NCBI GenBank assembly: GCA_951394045.1
Contig: OX595986.1
Location: forward strand, 4,679,534 to 4,743,533
Direction: 5' to 3'
DNA: 64,000 nt
From: Nitzschia sp. DOCU1
Lineage: Eukaryota; Bacillariophyta; Bacillariophyceae; Bacillariales; Bacillariaceae
Position numbers and translations under genes: made by a program. Below are positions 40,815 to 51,100 of the stretch, piece after piece (the stretch's first letter is position 1; each line of letters begins with the position of its first letter). A model generated the notes under the pieces. The model worked only from the letters and a program-made list of their open reading frames with translations, was not told the origin of the DNA and ran no database searches.

Positions 40815-41840
40815 TTAAGAGGAACCGACAACTGGTCTAACTAGGTTCACCATCACATCGTTGAACTTGACCGACTCGTCCATGAACGGCAAGTGTTTCG
40901 AATGTTCGAACCATACAACTTCTTTGGAAGGTGCCTTTAGTGCATCAATATACTCGGTGCTGATTTCGGGAAATACGCAATGATCTTGGCGCCCTAACAA
41001 AAAGAATGTCGGCATTTTCAGTTCTGGAACCCGCTCAAGCAAATCTATCTTGGTGACTTCATCCCACGTTGCGTCAAGCGAAAACTCGAGAACTTTGTAT
41101 ATTTGAATCAAATCCCATAGTGAATGTTCAGGAACTCGAACAAAGATGCAACACATGTTCCATAGTCCACGCAAGTCCATGTCACCATCCAGCGCGGACA
41201 AACAATTGCGCTGTCGAATGAGTGATTTATATGTATGCGGTGGCGGTCCGACCACCTCCTTGAGTTCCTTGGCCATTTTCACTCGTCCTCTCTTTTCTGC
41301 TTCGGCGAGGACATAGTCAAATGTAAGTTGTTCCGAGGCTGCCCAGTTCCCAAGCTGTCCACATCCCACATAGGCCGCCACCTTGTCGGGGAACCTCGAG
41401 GCATACAATGGACCGAGAACGGATCCCCAGCTGTGCCCGAATATCGTCACTTTGGAATGACCAAGACGACGGCAAATGTTATCCACGAGTCCATCCAGAT
41501 CCGAAATATATTGCTCGACCGTCAGGGTGCTCTTGTCGATTCGTTTCGGGTCAAAGGACTTTCCGCTGCCTCGTTGATCCCAGTAAACGACCGTAAAGAC
41601 TTGCTCCAAGGCCTCCGAATTATAGTAGCGCCACAAGGCGTTTTCAAGTGCCATGCCTGGGCCACCATGAAGCATGATAAGAATAGGATTCTCCTTATCC
41701 TTGCCGCGCACCACGACCCATTGATCGACGTTGCCGATGGACAGAAAGTGCACCTCGGCAATGCTGTGAGGTCCAGGAATCGGTGGCGTCGTACCAGGAT
41801 TGCGATTGCTGCTCGATTGCCTTATTGATGTTTCTGCCAT
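40815..41840 (-). CDS. Proline iminopeptidase-like α/β-hydrolase
   Basis: 341 residues. The motifs are in family order: oxyanion HGGPG (58-62), YWDQRGSGKS (87-95), nucleophile GHSWGS with Ser137, Asp286 (GRQDH) and His316 (EHSKH). These fit peptidase family S33, the proline iminopeptidases, which release N-terminal proline; related hydrolases share the same motifs, so substrate is not certain. There is no signal peptide, so a cytosolic location is likely. The start at 41840 is the only reasonable ATG. The divergent neighbour is the Cys-rich membrane protein gene. A 35-bp near-copy of the sequence around the catalytic His lies at 45531 (see findings). Confidence 0.85.
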   Translation of the reverse strand: MAETSIRQSSSNRNPGTTPPIPGPHSIAEVHFLSIGNVDQWVVVRGKDKENPILIMLHGGPGMALENALWRYYNSEALEQVFTVVYWDQRGSGKSFDPKRIDKSTLTVEQYISDLDGLVDNICRRLGHSKVTIFGHSWGSVLGPLYASRFPDKVAAYVGCGQLGNWAASEQLTFDYVLAEAEKRGRVKMAKELKEVVGPPPHTYKSLIRQRNCLSALDGDMDLRGLWNMCCIFVRVPEHSLWDLIQIYKVLEFSLDATWDEVTKIDLLERVPELKMPTFFLLGRQDHCVFPEISTEYIDALKAPSKEVVWFEHSKHLPFMDESVKFNDVMVNLVRPVVGSS

Positions 41841-42319
41841 TTTGGATTATTCATATTTGTGGGATTGTTGTGGATTCGGGTCGAAGCATCGTCATCGATA
41901 TGAGAACAGCATCAGCGATGTTGCGATGCGCCAAGGTGAAGAGTTCGGAAGGAAGGAATCATCGAATAATCAAGAAAGATGAGACATTTCAATCACGAGA
42001 ACAATGTCTTGTGTGTGCTGTCATGTTGTCTGTGAGATCTTCTTTCTTGTCTGTGGCGACCGCGCTCGTGCGAACGGATGTGGGACTTGGTATCAAGAAG
42101 GCGGGCAGCCTCTTCTTCGTGGAGTTTCGTAGAGAATCAACGTATGTAGGACTCGGTACATGATCGCTGTCGAATCGCTTACGAAATTTTTCTCGAGCCG
42201 ACACCGCGTGCCGCTTGCTGTCACCATGTTGCGTCGCCATAACGCGTGTTGTGATTTCGCGAAACGAAGTCACATCCAAAAAGCACTTCTTGCAAAAGTT
42301 CTTTTTTCTTTGTTTGACA
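41841..42319. promoter_or_regulatory. Divergent interval, hydrolase and Cys-rich protein genes
   Basis: About 480 bp between two divergent starts, with no supportable gene. Promoters for both are expected here. CTTTTTTCTTTG just before 42320 is a pyrimidine-rich leader. Confidence 0.4.
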
Positions 42320-44198
42320 ATGAAGATACTCCTTGGAAGCGGACTGTTCGTCTTCTCCACAGCCTTGTTGCTAGTAGAAGGTCACGAAGGTAAGTCCGAG
42401 GTATTTTGGACTCAAAGTTCTTGAAGGGTTAAGATTTCGCCCCTTGTCACCATGTTCCTTATCAGGAGGTTCGCTTGTTCTGACGCCATGTTCCTCTGTT
42501 TCTTCTTTATTAATAACAGCGAGTGAACATCATTACCACCCAAATAACATGAACCACGAGAACGAGTTTCGTCACCGTCCCCACACCCACGTGATGTGGC
42601 ACCACGTCGAGAGTGCTTGTGCTGCGGATGTCAAGAAACTCTGCGAAGAGCCCGAGCCCCCACGATCTCTCCCGCAAACCACCGGCGATTCCTTGTTGGA
42701 CTGGATCTTTGTTCCCTCGGCTCCTCTCCCCGCGGAAATCCATGACTTGACTCGTATGATGGATCGCATGTTTGATCCGCTCTTTATGGAGCCCTCGCGT
42801 GATCATATTACTTTGTTTTGGGTGGAAGAGCCCCGGCAAGCTCCCCACTTTCTGGTCGACGCTGCGGCTGCCAAGGCCGCTCAAGACCTTGTGCAACCCC
42901 AGGAAATCCCTCGCCTCGCTCAAGACTTGCAAAAGTATGGCAATGAGATGCTCCACAAGTTTGACGAAGATTCCTTCCAGGGCCGCATGGCCCGCCGTCT
43001 GACAGAAGTCGATGCCGCCACTATTCAGCACCACGTCCACCTTCCCTTTGGTTGCCCCAAGAATCGTTGCTTGCGTCAGGCACTTGCGGAGGGTAAAGTA
43101 TCCAAGTCGTGCGCTACTAGTATCCAGGAGCTGGAGACTACCTTTGCTCTAGAAACGGAACTGGAGAGTCGTCAGGATTTGTTTGTCGGAATGATGTGGG
43201 TGTACATTGTGACCCTTTGCCTCTTGTTGATTCTCTTGGCACGCCGCATGCGCTCTCAGCGATCCAAACGTCAATTGCGTCTTCGCATTTTGCAAGCTGT
43301 TTACAGTAATCCAGAAATCAAGCGTCAAGTCGAAGATGATTTGGGTCAGTCGGTGGGAAGTGTCCCTCCTGTCTCGCATTATGCACTAAGACTTATGAGC
43401 AGCGGAGGAAAGGACCTGAAGCGTGCTTTGCGTTGCATGAAGCGTGTTCACATGGTGATCTTTGCTATCTTGTTGCTTCTGGTGGTCTTTGCTCCCTTTT
43501 GGGTGTTGCCCATTTGCATCTCCATTTCGGTATTCCGTGTTGTGGAACTTTGCCTCTTCCCTGTCCAGCCTGAAGATGGAGAGTGTGAATGCTGCTGCTG
43601 CGGAGCTAGCACGAGTGATGCCAAGAAGGGACGTTTGACGCGAGAGCAAGAGTGCTGCAGTTGTTGCAAGGGCTCTGGGGTCTGTGCTCCTTCGTGTGCT
43701 GCCTGCTGCAACGACAAGTCGTCTTGCTGCGGTGGCGGCTGCTGCAACTCGTGTGGATGCAACGACAGTAGCTGCAACTGCTGCTGCAAGGATAATGCCA
43801 TGGCCGTTGACTGCAGCTGCTGCTGCTGTGGTGCTAGCCCTTCGGACGCTCGTAATGGTACCTTGACGGAGGAACAGGCTTGCTGCAGCTGTTGCATGGG
43901 AACTGGAACTTGCTGTGCTTCTTGCAAGGACTGCTGCGGTGGTGGGGGCGGCAATAAAGTGACCGAAGACTGTAAGTGCTGCTGCTGTGGTATGACTGCA
44001 GAGGACGCCAAGGCGGGTATCATGAACGAAGCCCAGGCCTGCTGCGGTTGCTGCAAGGGAACGGGTGTATGCTCGCCCGAGTGTGCCAACTGCTGTGGTG
44101 GCGGAAAGGATTGTTGTGAAATCAAGGGCCGCGGACAGAAACATGTTGTCTGTGCCAGAAATGAAGTGTACTGCGGTGTACCTCTTCAAGTGGTCTAA
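42320..44198 (+). CDS. Membrane protein with three Cys-rich repeats
   Basis: Two exons: 42320-42389 and 42520-44198 (130-bp GT-AG intron), giving 582 residues. Exon 1 is a clean signal peptide (MKILLGSGLFVFSTALLLVEG). It is followed by a His-rich stretch (EHHYHPNNMNHE…HRPHTHVMWHH) and a luminal or extracellular region of about 180 residues. A membrane segment (VYIVTLCLLLILLA) is next, then a charged stretch of about 75 residues, then a longer hydrophobic segment (VIFAILLLLVVFAPFW…), probably a hairpin or two passes. The C-terminal 200 residues hold three tandem repeats of about 45 residues with the plan CxCCCCGxxxxDAxxG, QxCCxCCxGxGxC and CxxCC. Between repeats 1 and 2 is an extra Cys-rich insert. 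I do not recognise the family. The Cys clusters suggest metal binding or dense disulphides; this is inference. Confidence 0.75.
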
Positions 44199-44514
44199 TT
44201 GTCGGATATGTGGGAAAGAAAATCATGTTGTAGGGCGAAACTTTGGGCATTCGCTATAAGACCTATTCTAAATTTTCATAGTATTAATCGTAACATTGGT
44301 GTTGGACCCATCGGTTCCATACACATTGTTTATCCCCTTTCGGGAAGCAGCCGCAGGGAAAAGATTGCCGAAGTGCTAATAGCGCATCAAACTATAGTCG
44401 AAATAGGATGTTATGGTGGGCGTACAGACCGTCGTTGTTTTTCGCCATCGAAAGTGTTGCGTCGCATTTCAACCGTCCAATGTATCTGTCTGATCTTTGG
44501 ATTCGTTTTGCAGC
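44199..44514. other. Gene-free interval
   Basis: 316 bp between two genes on the same strand. No gene is seen. TTTTGCAG directly before 44515 is a good acceptor, so a 5' untranslated exon of the methyltransferase gene could lie here. Confidence 0.4.
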
Positions 44515-45522
44515 ATGGATCTTGAGGAGCTTTTGAAAGAAGGCGTGATTTCACCGGCAACAGCAGCATGGCTTGGGCCACTCTGGAAACAGGAACAAGA
44601 AGAAAGCCGACAACTCCAAGAGCAAGCTGAAGGAAGATTTTTTGGTGGGGACAATGATGCCGAGTGTGAATCGGCTGATGATATGATGATGGAAGACGCG
44701 ACACTGACGTTAAAAGGAATGTCAGTTCCATATTGTCGGGACGAGCAGAGCACGGGGCACGGAAATCGCGTTTGGCATGCTTCGATTGCCACCTGTTTTT
44801 ACTTGCATTCGCTGTCGTCACGAGAATCATCATCATTAAAATCTTTCGAACTTGGCGCTGGCACTGCCATTCCCAGTCTCTTCCTGGCGCAGCTGCTATC
44901 GAAGGCCGAAATGACGACCAGGCCCCTAATACATGTCACCGACAGCAAGCAGTATCGAAACATTCGTCAAATTCTTCAGTCGATTGGCCGTCAGTCGACG
45001 CTCGTGCGCCAAAAGGTGCAATTCCTGGTGTCGCCGCACAATTGGGGCGAAAGACTCTATGGTAGCGATCAGGACTCGTTCTTTCACGATGAATGCCCCA
45101 CCAAATCTCGGAACGAGTACAATCTCGTGATTGTAAGTGATTGTATCTACAATCCTACCTATCACGAAGCGCTGCTGGAATCAATTGCTGCTACTCTCAA
45201 GTTCCCTGACGAAGGTTCTGGCATTGGAGGCGGCAGGGTCCTTGTATCATTTTCCCTTCATGGCAACACAGGAGACGACACCGTATGGAGGTTTCTCGAC
45301 TTGGCGGCCAACAAATCTAGTAACGACAAAAGATGGAAACTACAGGTGCATCCTGTCACGGACCTACCCCAAGACGACAAAGATTCTATCGAGAGCATTG
45401 GTCGTGGAGGTTGGCACATGGAGGAAACGATGAAGCAACTCGATCTTTGGGTCGGAAATTTAGATCCAAAGAGATGGATTGCCTATTTGTACGAGTTGAC
45501 ATGGACTCCATCGGACAGATAA
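44515..45522 (+). CDS. Class I methyltransferase, METTL21-like (family 16)
   Basis: 335 residues from the ATG at 44515. The SAM-binding motif I is FELGAGTAIPSLFLAQ, preceded by the family's usual VWHASIATCFYL (compare W…A…L upstream of motif I). The acidic post-I position is in LIHVTDSKQ. The signature DxxY of family 16 lysine methyltransferases appears as SDCIYNPTYH. A β-strand VLVSFSLHG follows. Known: family members methylate lysines of chaperones, elongation factors and other non-histone proteins. The specific target is unknown. The N-terminal 50 residues are Glu/Gln-rich. There is no targeting peptide. Confidence 0.75.
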   Translation: MDLEELLKEGVISPATAAWLGPLWKQEQEESRQLQEQAEGRFFGGDNDAECESADDMMMEDATLTLKGMSVPYCRDEQSTGHGNRVWHASIATCFYLHSLSSRESSSLKSFELGAGTAIPSLFLAQLLSKAEMTTRPLIHVTDSKQYRNIRQILQSIGRQSTLVRQKVQFLVSPHNWGERLYGSDQDSFFHDECPTKSRNEYNLVIVSDCIYNPTYHEALLESIAATLKFPDEGSGIGGGRVLVSFSLHGNTGDDTVWRFLDLAANKSSNDKRWKLQVHPVTDLPQDDKDSIESIGRGGWHMEETMKQLDLWVGNLDPKRWIAYLYELTWTPSDR

Positions 45523-45530
45523 AACTACAC

Positions 45531-45565
45531 GTGTTTCGAATGCTCAAACCATGCAACTTCTTTGG
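45531..45565 (-). pseudogene. Relic of a proline-iminopeptidase-like gene end
   Basis: 35 bp match 40893-40927 with three differences. On the minus strand it still reads KEVAWFEHSKHV before a stop, next to KEVVWFEHSKHL around the catalytic His of the intact gene. No other part of the hydrolase is recognisable around it. It begins 9 bp after the methyltransferase stop. Confidence 0.5.
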
Positions 45566-46338
45566 CGCCTTATTTGTGGGTGTGGATGGAAATTGCAATT
45601 CCATCTTGAAGGATCCCTGCTTCATGGTTGCCTTTACCGACGTGCCACTATCGGTAGCGGGCGGGATTTCTAGCGTGTTGTCTGGTAGCCTACCTGGCGT
45701 TGAAGCATTTATTATCGCCCACGACGACAACTTCGGATGATGCAAAATCGAGTGGCATTGACGACTGTCGAGACGGGTATGGCTATTTTTTCAATTGGAT
45801 TGATGACTGTATTGTTTGGAGTGTTACATACGGCATGTCCGTACTGCATCTTTCGGCAGTCTACGGTCTTGCTTGCCAAAAGAAAGCAAAACCGCAAGTG
45901 GGGCCATATCCGCAAGTGTTTTGCGTCGACCCTCGGGGATGTCTCATTGGGTCCGAGTTGGCTTTCGTATCCCACGTCGACTACACTCCTTGCCCAGGGC
46001 GGAGACATCAGATAACAACAACTATCCGCCTCCCGCCATTGAAACCGAATCACGACGTCTGTCTGTTGACTAAAAGTCTCTTTGAATTCCAGCGACCCTC
46101 TAATCCTTCGCTTTTCCTTCATTCTTGACATTAACATTACTTTACTTGAAGACCTCTAGACGACTTAGAATGAAGGCAAATCACTATGGAAGAGGAGACT
46201 ATGATGCTGCTACTCCTACTTCCATTTCTACCTTGTGGCACCCTGCTCGATACCATGAGCACTTGGCTAGCTAATAGTACTCAACTTTGAACAACACCCA
46301 CAACGTTTTGGACTTTTCGAACGTGAATTTACACAAAA
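45566..46338. other. Gene-free interval
   Basis: 3' flanks of the methyltransferase (+) and transporter (-) genes. Open frames exist, for example 45737-46015 on the + strand with a hydrophobic start, but they overlap others on both strands and match nothing I know. Confidence 0.4.
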
Positions 46339-47790
46339 TCAGCCTGTTTCTCTGGTGTTGTTGGAAAGGCCAACGAGGGAAAGCAACGCACGATGAAGAG
46401 GCGTGCCTTCGTGCTGGTACGATAGCCAGATGATGCCTACAACCGTGACGCCAGCACTTGCAAACCATTTGGTAATAGTTTCCCGCCCCTTTATTTCACC
46501 GAAATAGAAGACTCCCCACAACCCACTTATTAACAGCTGCCCTTGGCAAAATGAAAATCCGACGCCTTGGCCGAGATATGTGACCGCTAAAATGCTACAA
46601 AAGTTTCCAATGGAGTAAAAGATTCCAGCCAACATACCGGGAAGACCCAGCTCCTGGACATGCCACGCTGGTAATTGATCGAGGGCCTCTCGCCACTGAT
46701 AGTCGCGCCGAATAAAGTGATGTACAAACAACCCCAACCAAATCATCACGCAAACCAACATACTTCCGCTTGCGTAAGAAATCAGGTAGCCTGCTCCGCT
46801 CAATCCCTCCTGCCGCTGGGCATAATGCAAAGGAATCAAGTTCATTCCACCCCAGACACCATTGACTACGGCGCCCAAAAGGCCCATTTGTCGCCGTGGC
46901 AAAGCAAGACGACCGCCAAATAGGACGATGCGTTCTTTTTGCAACACTTTGCCGTCATCTTCCGTCGATAGTTGGTCCAAGTCCGTTGTGCTGTCTTCTA
47001 GCTCCAAGGGAACCATCTTATTTAGAGTTGTGCTGATATGACCGCTTGAAGAGCCCCCAAGGCTGTCCGCCCCTGCTGGGTCGGAAGCAGCCGAGATTGC
47101 GGTCGTCGCTGCTGCCTCATTCCTCCGTGGCATCGGACTGGGGCTGTTCTTCCGTTGAAGTTTATGCCTTTTTGACGTAGGCGACGACAACGGCGTCCCG
47201 GATGCAGGCACCACAACCTCCGATGTGACCACAGGCGCATAGTCTCCTCCTTCGTCATGACTTATATTTGGTGCTTCCGAATAAACACTCATTCCCACCA
47301 ATCCCAGCATCAGGATAAAAAACGCTAGCATGGTCTGTCGAAAATCCTTTACACGCTCTTGAAATATAATGATTCCGAAAATAAAACTCGTCGTGACTTG
47401 AATTGCGCTCCAGGTTCCCACGGCAATGGCCACTCCGGCATTACGGATTCCATAAATTCCACAGGCAGCCCCAGGCACCCAAAATAACCCACTGACAATT
47501 CCCCAGGGCGTAAACCGCACTGGCTCCCCCAATAAGATGACTAACCAGCTTGTCACAAAACACACAATGGTCTTGTAGGACTGCATCACGAAGAAATTCA
47601 CTTCGACCGGCGTATTGACTTTCAGGGGAACTCCAAAGGTGCCCCAGCTCAGGACGGCGATTATGGCGGCGGTCCAACCGCAGCCTTCCGAACATCCTTC
47701 TAATAACGAAACCATGCCAACGTGAAACAAGGCGCTGACTGTCTTCTGTAGTAGTAAGAAGACGATAGTGTCGAGACGGGATGTGCTCAA
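46339..47790 (-). CDS. TMEM144-like transporter (drug/metabolite transporter superfamily)
   Basis: 483 residues with about ten membrane segments in two groups of roughly five. Group one begins with WTAAIIAVLSWGTFGVPLK and contains SGLFWVPGAACGIYGIRN and GVAIAVGTWSAIQVTTSF. Group two begins GLLGAVVNGVWGGMNLIPL and contains GMLAGIFYSIGNFCSILAV and GFSFCQGQLLISGLWGVFYF. These are the internal-repeat signatures of the TMEM144 and GRP/RhaT branch. Known: relatives are proposed carbohydrate transporters, and rhamnose transport is shown for bacterial RhaT. A cytosolic loop of about 110 residues between the halves is Ser-rich and low-complexity. The first residues (MSTSRLDTIVFLLLQ) may act as a signal-anchor. 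The substrate is unknown. Confidence 0.75.
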   Translation of the reverse strand: MSTSRLDTIVFLLLQKTVSALFHVGMVSLLEGCSEGCGWTAAIIAVLSWGTFGVPLKVNTPVEVNFFVMQSYKTIVCFVTSWLVILLGEPVRFTPWGIVSGLFWVPGAACGIYGIRNAGVAIAVGTWSAIQVTTSFIFGIIIFQERVKDFRQTMLAFFILMLGLVGMSVYSEAPNISHDEGGDYAPVVTSEVVVPASGTPLSSPTSKRHKLQRKNSPSPMPRRNEAAATTAISAASDPAGADSLGGSSSGHISTTLNKMVPLELEDSTTDLDQLSTEDDGKVLQKERIVLFGGRLALPRRQMGLLGAVVNGVWGGMNLIPLHYAQRQEGLSGAGYLISYASGSMLVCVMIWLGLFVHHFIRRDYQWREALDQLPAWHVQELGLPGMLAGIFYSIGNFCSILAVTYLGQGVGFSFCQGQLLISGLWGVFYFGEIKGRETITKWFASAGVTVVGIIWLSYQHEGTPLHRALLSLVGLSNNTRETG

Positions 47791-48145
47791 TGCTCAAAGA
47801 AGAAGGTGAACGCTGGCCAGCGTCGGAGGTCATCGTGACGAAGTGAGCGAAGAAGAAGAAGCGATTGATGGTAGTATCTTTTGAAGCATTGGTATGCTTC
47901 CTGGTATGTATGAGTATAGCATACGTCCTAAAGTAACGCTTCCAGCAAATAGCGTCTGACCGTTGCACCACAGGTCGCAAAATCTCCATCCACCACTACC
48001 ATCAAAAAATCTTCATCGATCTCGCACCACTATCATGGCAGCGGCATCACTTTTTCTCGACAAACACAACCCGCCTTTTGCAATCTCAATAACGTCAAAA
48101 GTGCTTATTGGAGTGTATCTATTTGAATCCTCTGCTCGGTAGACA
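47791..48145. promoter_or_regulatory. Divergent interval, transporter and RPA1
   Basis: 355 bp between divergent starts. The left part is open in another frame on the minus strand but gives no known protein. Promoters for both genes are expected. No core motif stands out. Confidence 0.4.
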
Positions 48146-51100
48146 ATGAGCTCAAATCCTAGTGATTGTATTGTTCGCAAGCAAATCGAAAAAGTAGAAT
48201 TCGGGTGAGTCGGTCAAGAAAATCGCAAAAGTTTTGGTCTTTGTCCACTGATGATTGTTCTCAACCCTTTTCTTTTAGATTTTACTCGGATGAAGATGTG
48301 CGGGCACGAAGTGTGTGTGAAATTACGTCCAGTGTTTCAGTCGATGCGCTCGGTACACCACTTCCGAACGGAGTGTACGATCCTCGGCTAGGCCCTCCCA
48401 GCCGAGAAAGCCCTCCATGCGCCACATGTGCGTTGAGGTATTTGGATTGCCCGGGACACTTTGGTCATATCGAATTATCGGTTCCTCTGTACCACCCTTT
48501 GTTGTTTGGCAAGCTGGTAGAGCTGCTTCGGATCAAATGTTTCCATTGCCACAAGTTGACTACAGCACCACGGCAACTTGATGTCTACAAACTCAAGTTC
48601 CAGTTGCTTCGGCGGGGTCGATACCACGAGGCGTTAGGATTGGATGATCGCCTGACGGTAGCTATGAAAAACTCCAAACCGGACGATAATAAAGAAAGTC
48701 AAGAAGGCAACGTTTCGTCGATCCAAACCGCAGTCAAAGCAGTCGACGACCTAATAAAAGAAGTGTCAAATTCCATTGGCTCCCAGCCGCCGCTTGCGAA
48801 ACTATCTTCGTTTGAAGAGACTTGCTATCGAGAACTGGTCAAGGAAGTCATGTCAAGTTGTAAATCATCCAAAAATTGTCCCCATTGTGGTGCTTTTTCA
48901 CCGAAAATTCGTCAGGATTCTAGCAACAAGGTATTTCAGTCTCCCCTTGCGGCATCCTCGAAGCGTATCAATGAGGCGGAAGGCATTGAGATTGTGCCGG
49001 CAATGGTGGCCGGGGGAGCGAACAACGCTGAAGACGACGAGGCGGAAGAAGAAAGTGATCATGCCGCCGTCGACAATGAAGATGAGGAGTCGCCATCTGA
49101 GAATAAAACTACGTCGAGGGACAAATACATGCATGCGGCAGAAGTAAAGGCTCAGATCGAAAGGACCTGGGCGACCAACCCTGAGCTTTGCAGCGAGCTT
49201 TTCGCAATACAAGGGGGCAGCATATTCTTCATTCAAGCAGTATCCGTGCCACCAAATAGATTTCGCCCGCCCATGCACCTTGGGGGGATGGTGGTGGAAC
49301 ATGCCCAAAACTTGTACCTGAACAAGATGATTACAAGCAATGAGCTGGTTCGTGCCAACTTTGTCAATAAGAACGAGGCTGTTGCATACAAACATTGGAT
49401 TGATCTACAAACGCATCTGAATTGCTACATGGACTCTTCGAAGGATCCCAGCATGAATCAAAATTTATCTCCGGGTATTCGACAACTGCTCGAGCGCAAG
49501 GAGGGTATCTTTCGCAAGCACATGATGGGCAAGCGAGTCAACTTCGCCTGTCGTTCCGTGATTTCCCCTGATCCTTATATTGGAACCAATGAAATCGGGA
49601 TCCCACGTCATTTTGCCACGGTTTTGACGTTCCCCACTCCCGTCACGGACCTCAACATTGAAGAAATGAAGAAACTTGTAGAGCGGGGCCCCGACCAATA
49701 TCCTGGGGCCAGGTGGGTGGATTTCCCAGATCGTCGCGTTGATCTCAGCAAAATGGACGAACACAAACGTGAAGCAGTCGCCGCTAGGCTGCTCATGTAC
49801 GCAAAAAAGGGTGGCCAACCGGCGATTGTCGGAAGGCAAATGCGCGATGGTGACATGGTTTTGATGAATCGACAGGTAAGCACATGTCTGGCAAAATGAT
49901 GTCGTTGATGAAGATCCAATGACGAGCTACACAGTCATGCACCACTCTGAAAAGTGTATGTTAGATAGCGACTCAACTGGCGGCCTGGAGCAGCAGAAAT
50001 GTTGTTTCAATACGTCGCTCGGAGGATTGTTTGTGATGTCTTTGCCGTCTGTTGTTGCATAGGCCTTTGATCTCACACTTGCACAGCCTACGTTGCATAA
50101 ACCAGGAATCATGGCACATGAAGTACGTGTCTTACATAGTCACACTCAAAAGACTATCCGTATGCACTATGCGAGTAAGTTTGTTTGCGTCGGCCCACAC
50201 CCCAATGTTTTCAACTCCGTCACTGAACAGTATCTATTTAGATTGCAACGCCTATAACGCCGATTTCGACGGTGATGAGATGAATTGTCATTTTCCTCAA
50301 AGCGATTTGGGGCAAGCGGAGGCTCGTTATTTGGCGAGGACAGATCTTCAGTACATTGTTCCAACGGATGGGACTCCATTGCGAGGGTTGATCCAAGATC
50401 ACGTAGTTGCTGGGGTGAAGTTAACAAAACGAGACACATTCCTAGAAAAGTGGGAGTATCAACAACTTTTGTTTGCGACTCTTGCAAGTCTCCCTCGGCT
50501 TGAGGTTATCCGGTCCGATTCGAACATTGAGCTGATGCCTCCGGCGATTATGAAACCGAAGCCACTTTGGACAGGAAAGCAGGTGATTTCAACTTTGTTG
50601 AATCATCTGCGAAAAGGTAGCGACAGGGACATCGGAAATAAGGTTCTTGATGGGATTTCAGTGGAACGAAAGGCAAAGACCCCTGGAACAGCGTTTGGTA
50701 CAGCACAGGAAGAGCATTTGGTTCTCATTCGAGACGGAGAGCTCCTTAGAGGAGTATTGGATAAGGCAGCTTTTGGCGCAACGGATTTTTCGCTCGTTCA
50801 TGCGGTTTATGAAGCGTACGGGCCCGCAAAGGCGGGACTATTATTGAATGCTTTCGGGCGGCTTTTCACAGCCTATCTACAATACTATTCGGGGCACTCT
50901 TGCAGAATGGAGGATCTTGTACTGACGAAAGAATCGGATTCAATAAGACGTGGATTGATTGATGTAAGTTTCACCGACTGAGGCAAAACCGTGGTTCGAA
51001 TGTTTTCTCATCTTTGCTCTATTGTGGCTTACAGAAAGCGTACAACGTGGGGGCTCGAGCTGCGCAAGCCTGGGCCAATTCAGATGGCGGGAAAGTACCG

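Noticed and set aside
45737..46015. 92-codon frame with a hydrophobic start
   Set aside because: Overlaps other frames on both strands and resembles no known protein; length is within chance.
50964..51034. GGTTCGAATG in an RPA1 intron as a tRNA gene
   Set aside because: The intron is 71 bp and has no tRNA stems; single B-box-like word only.
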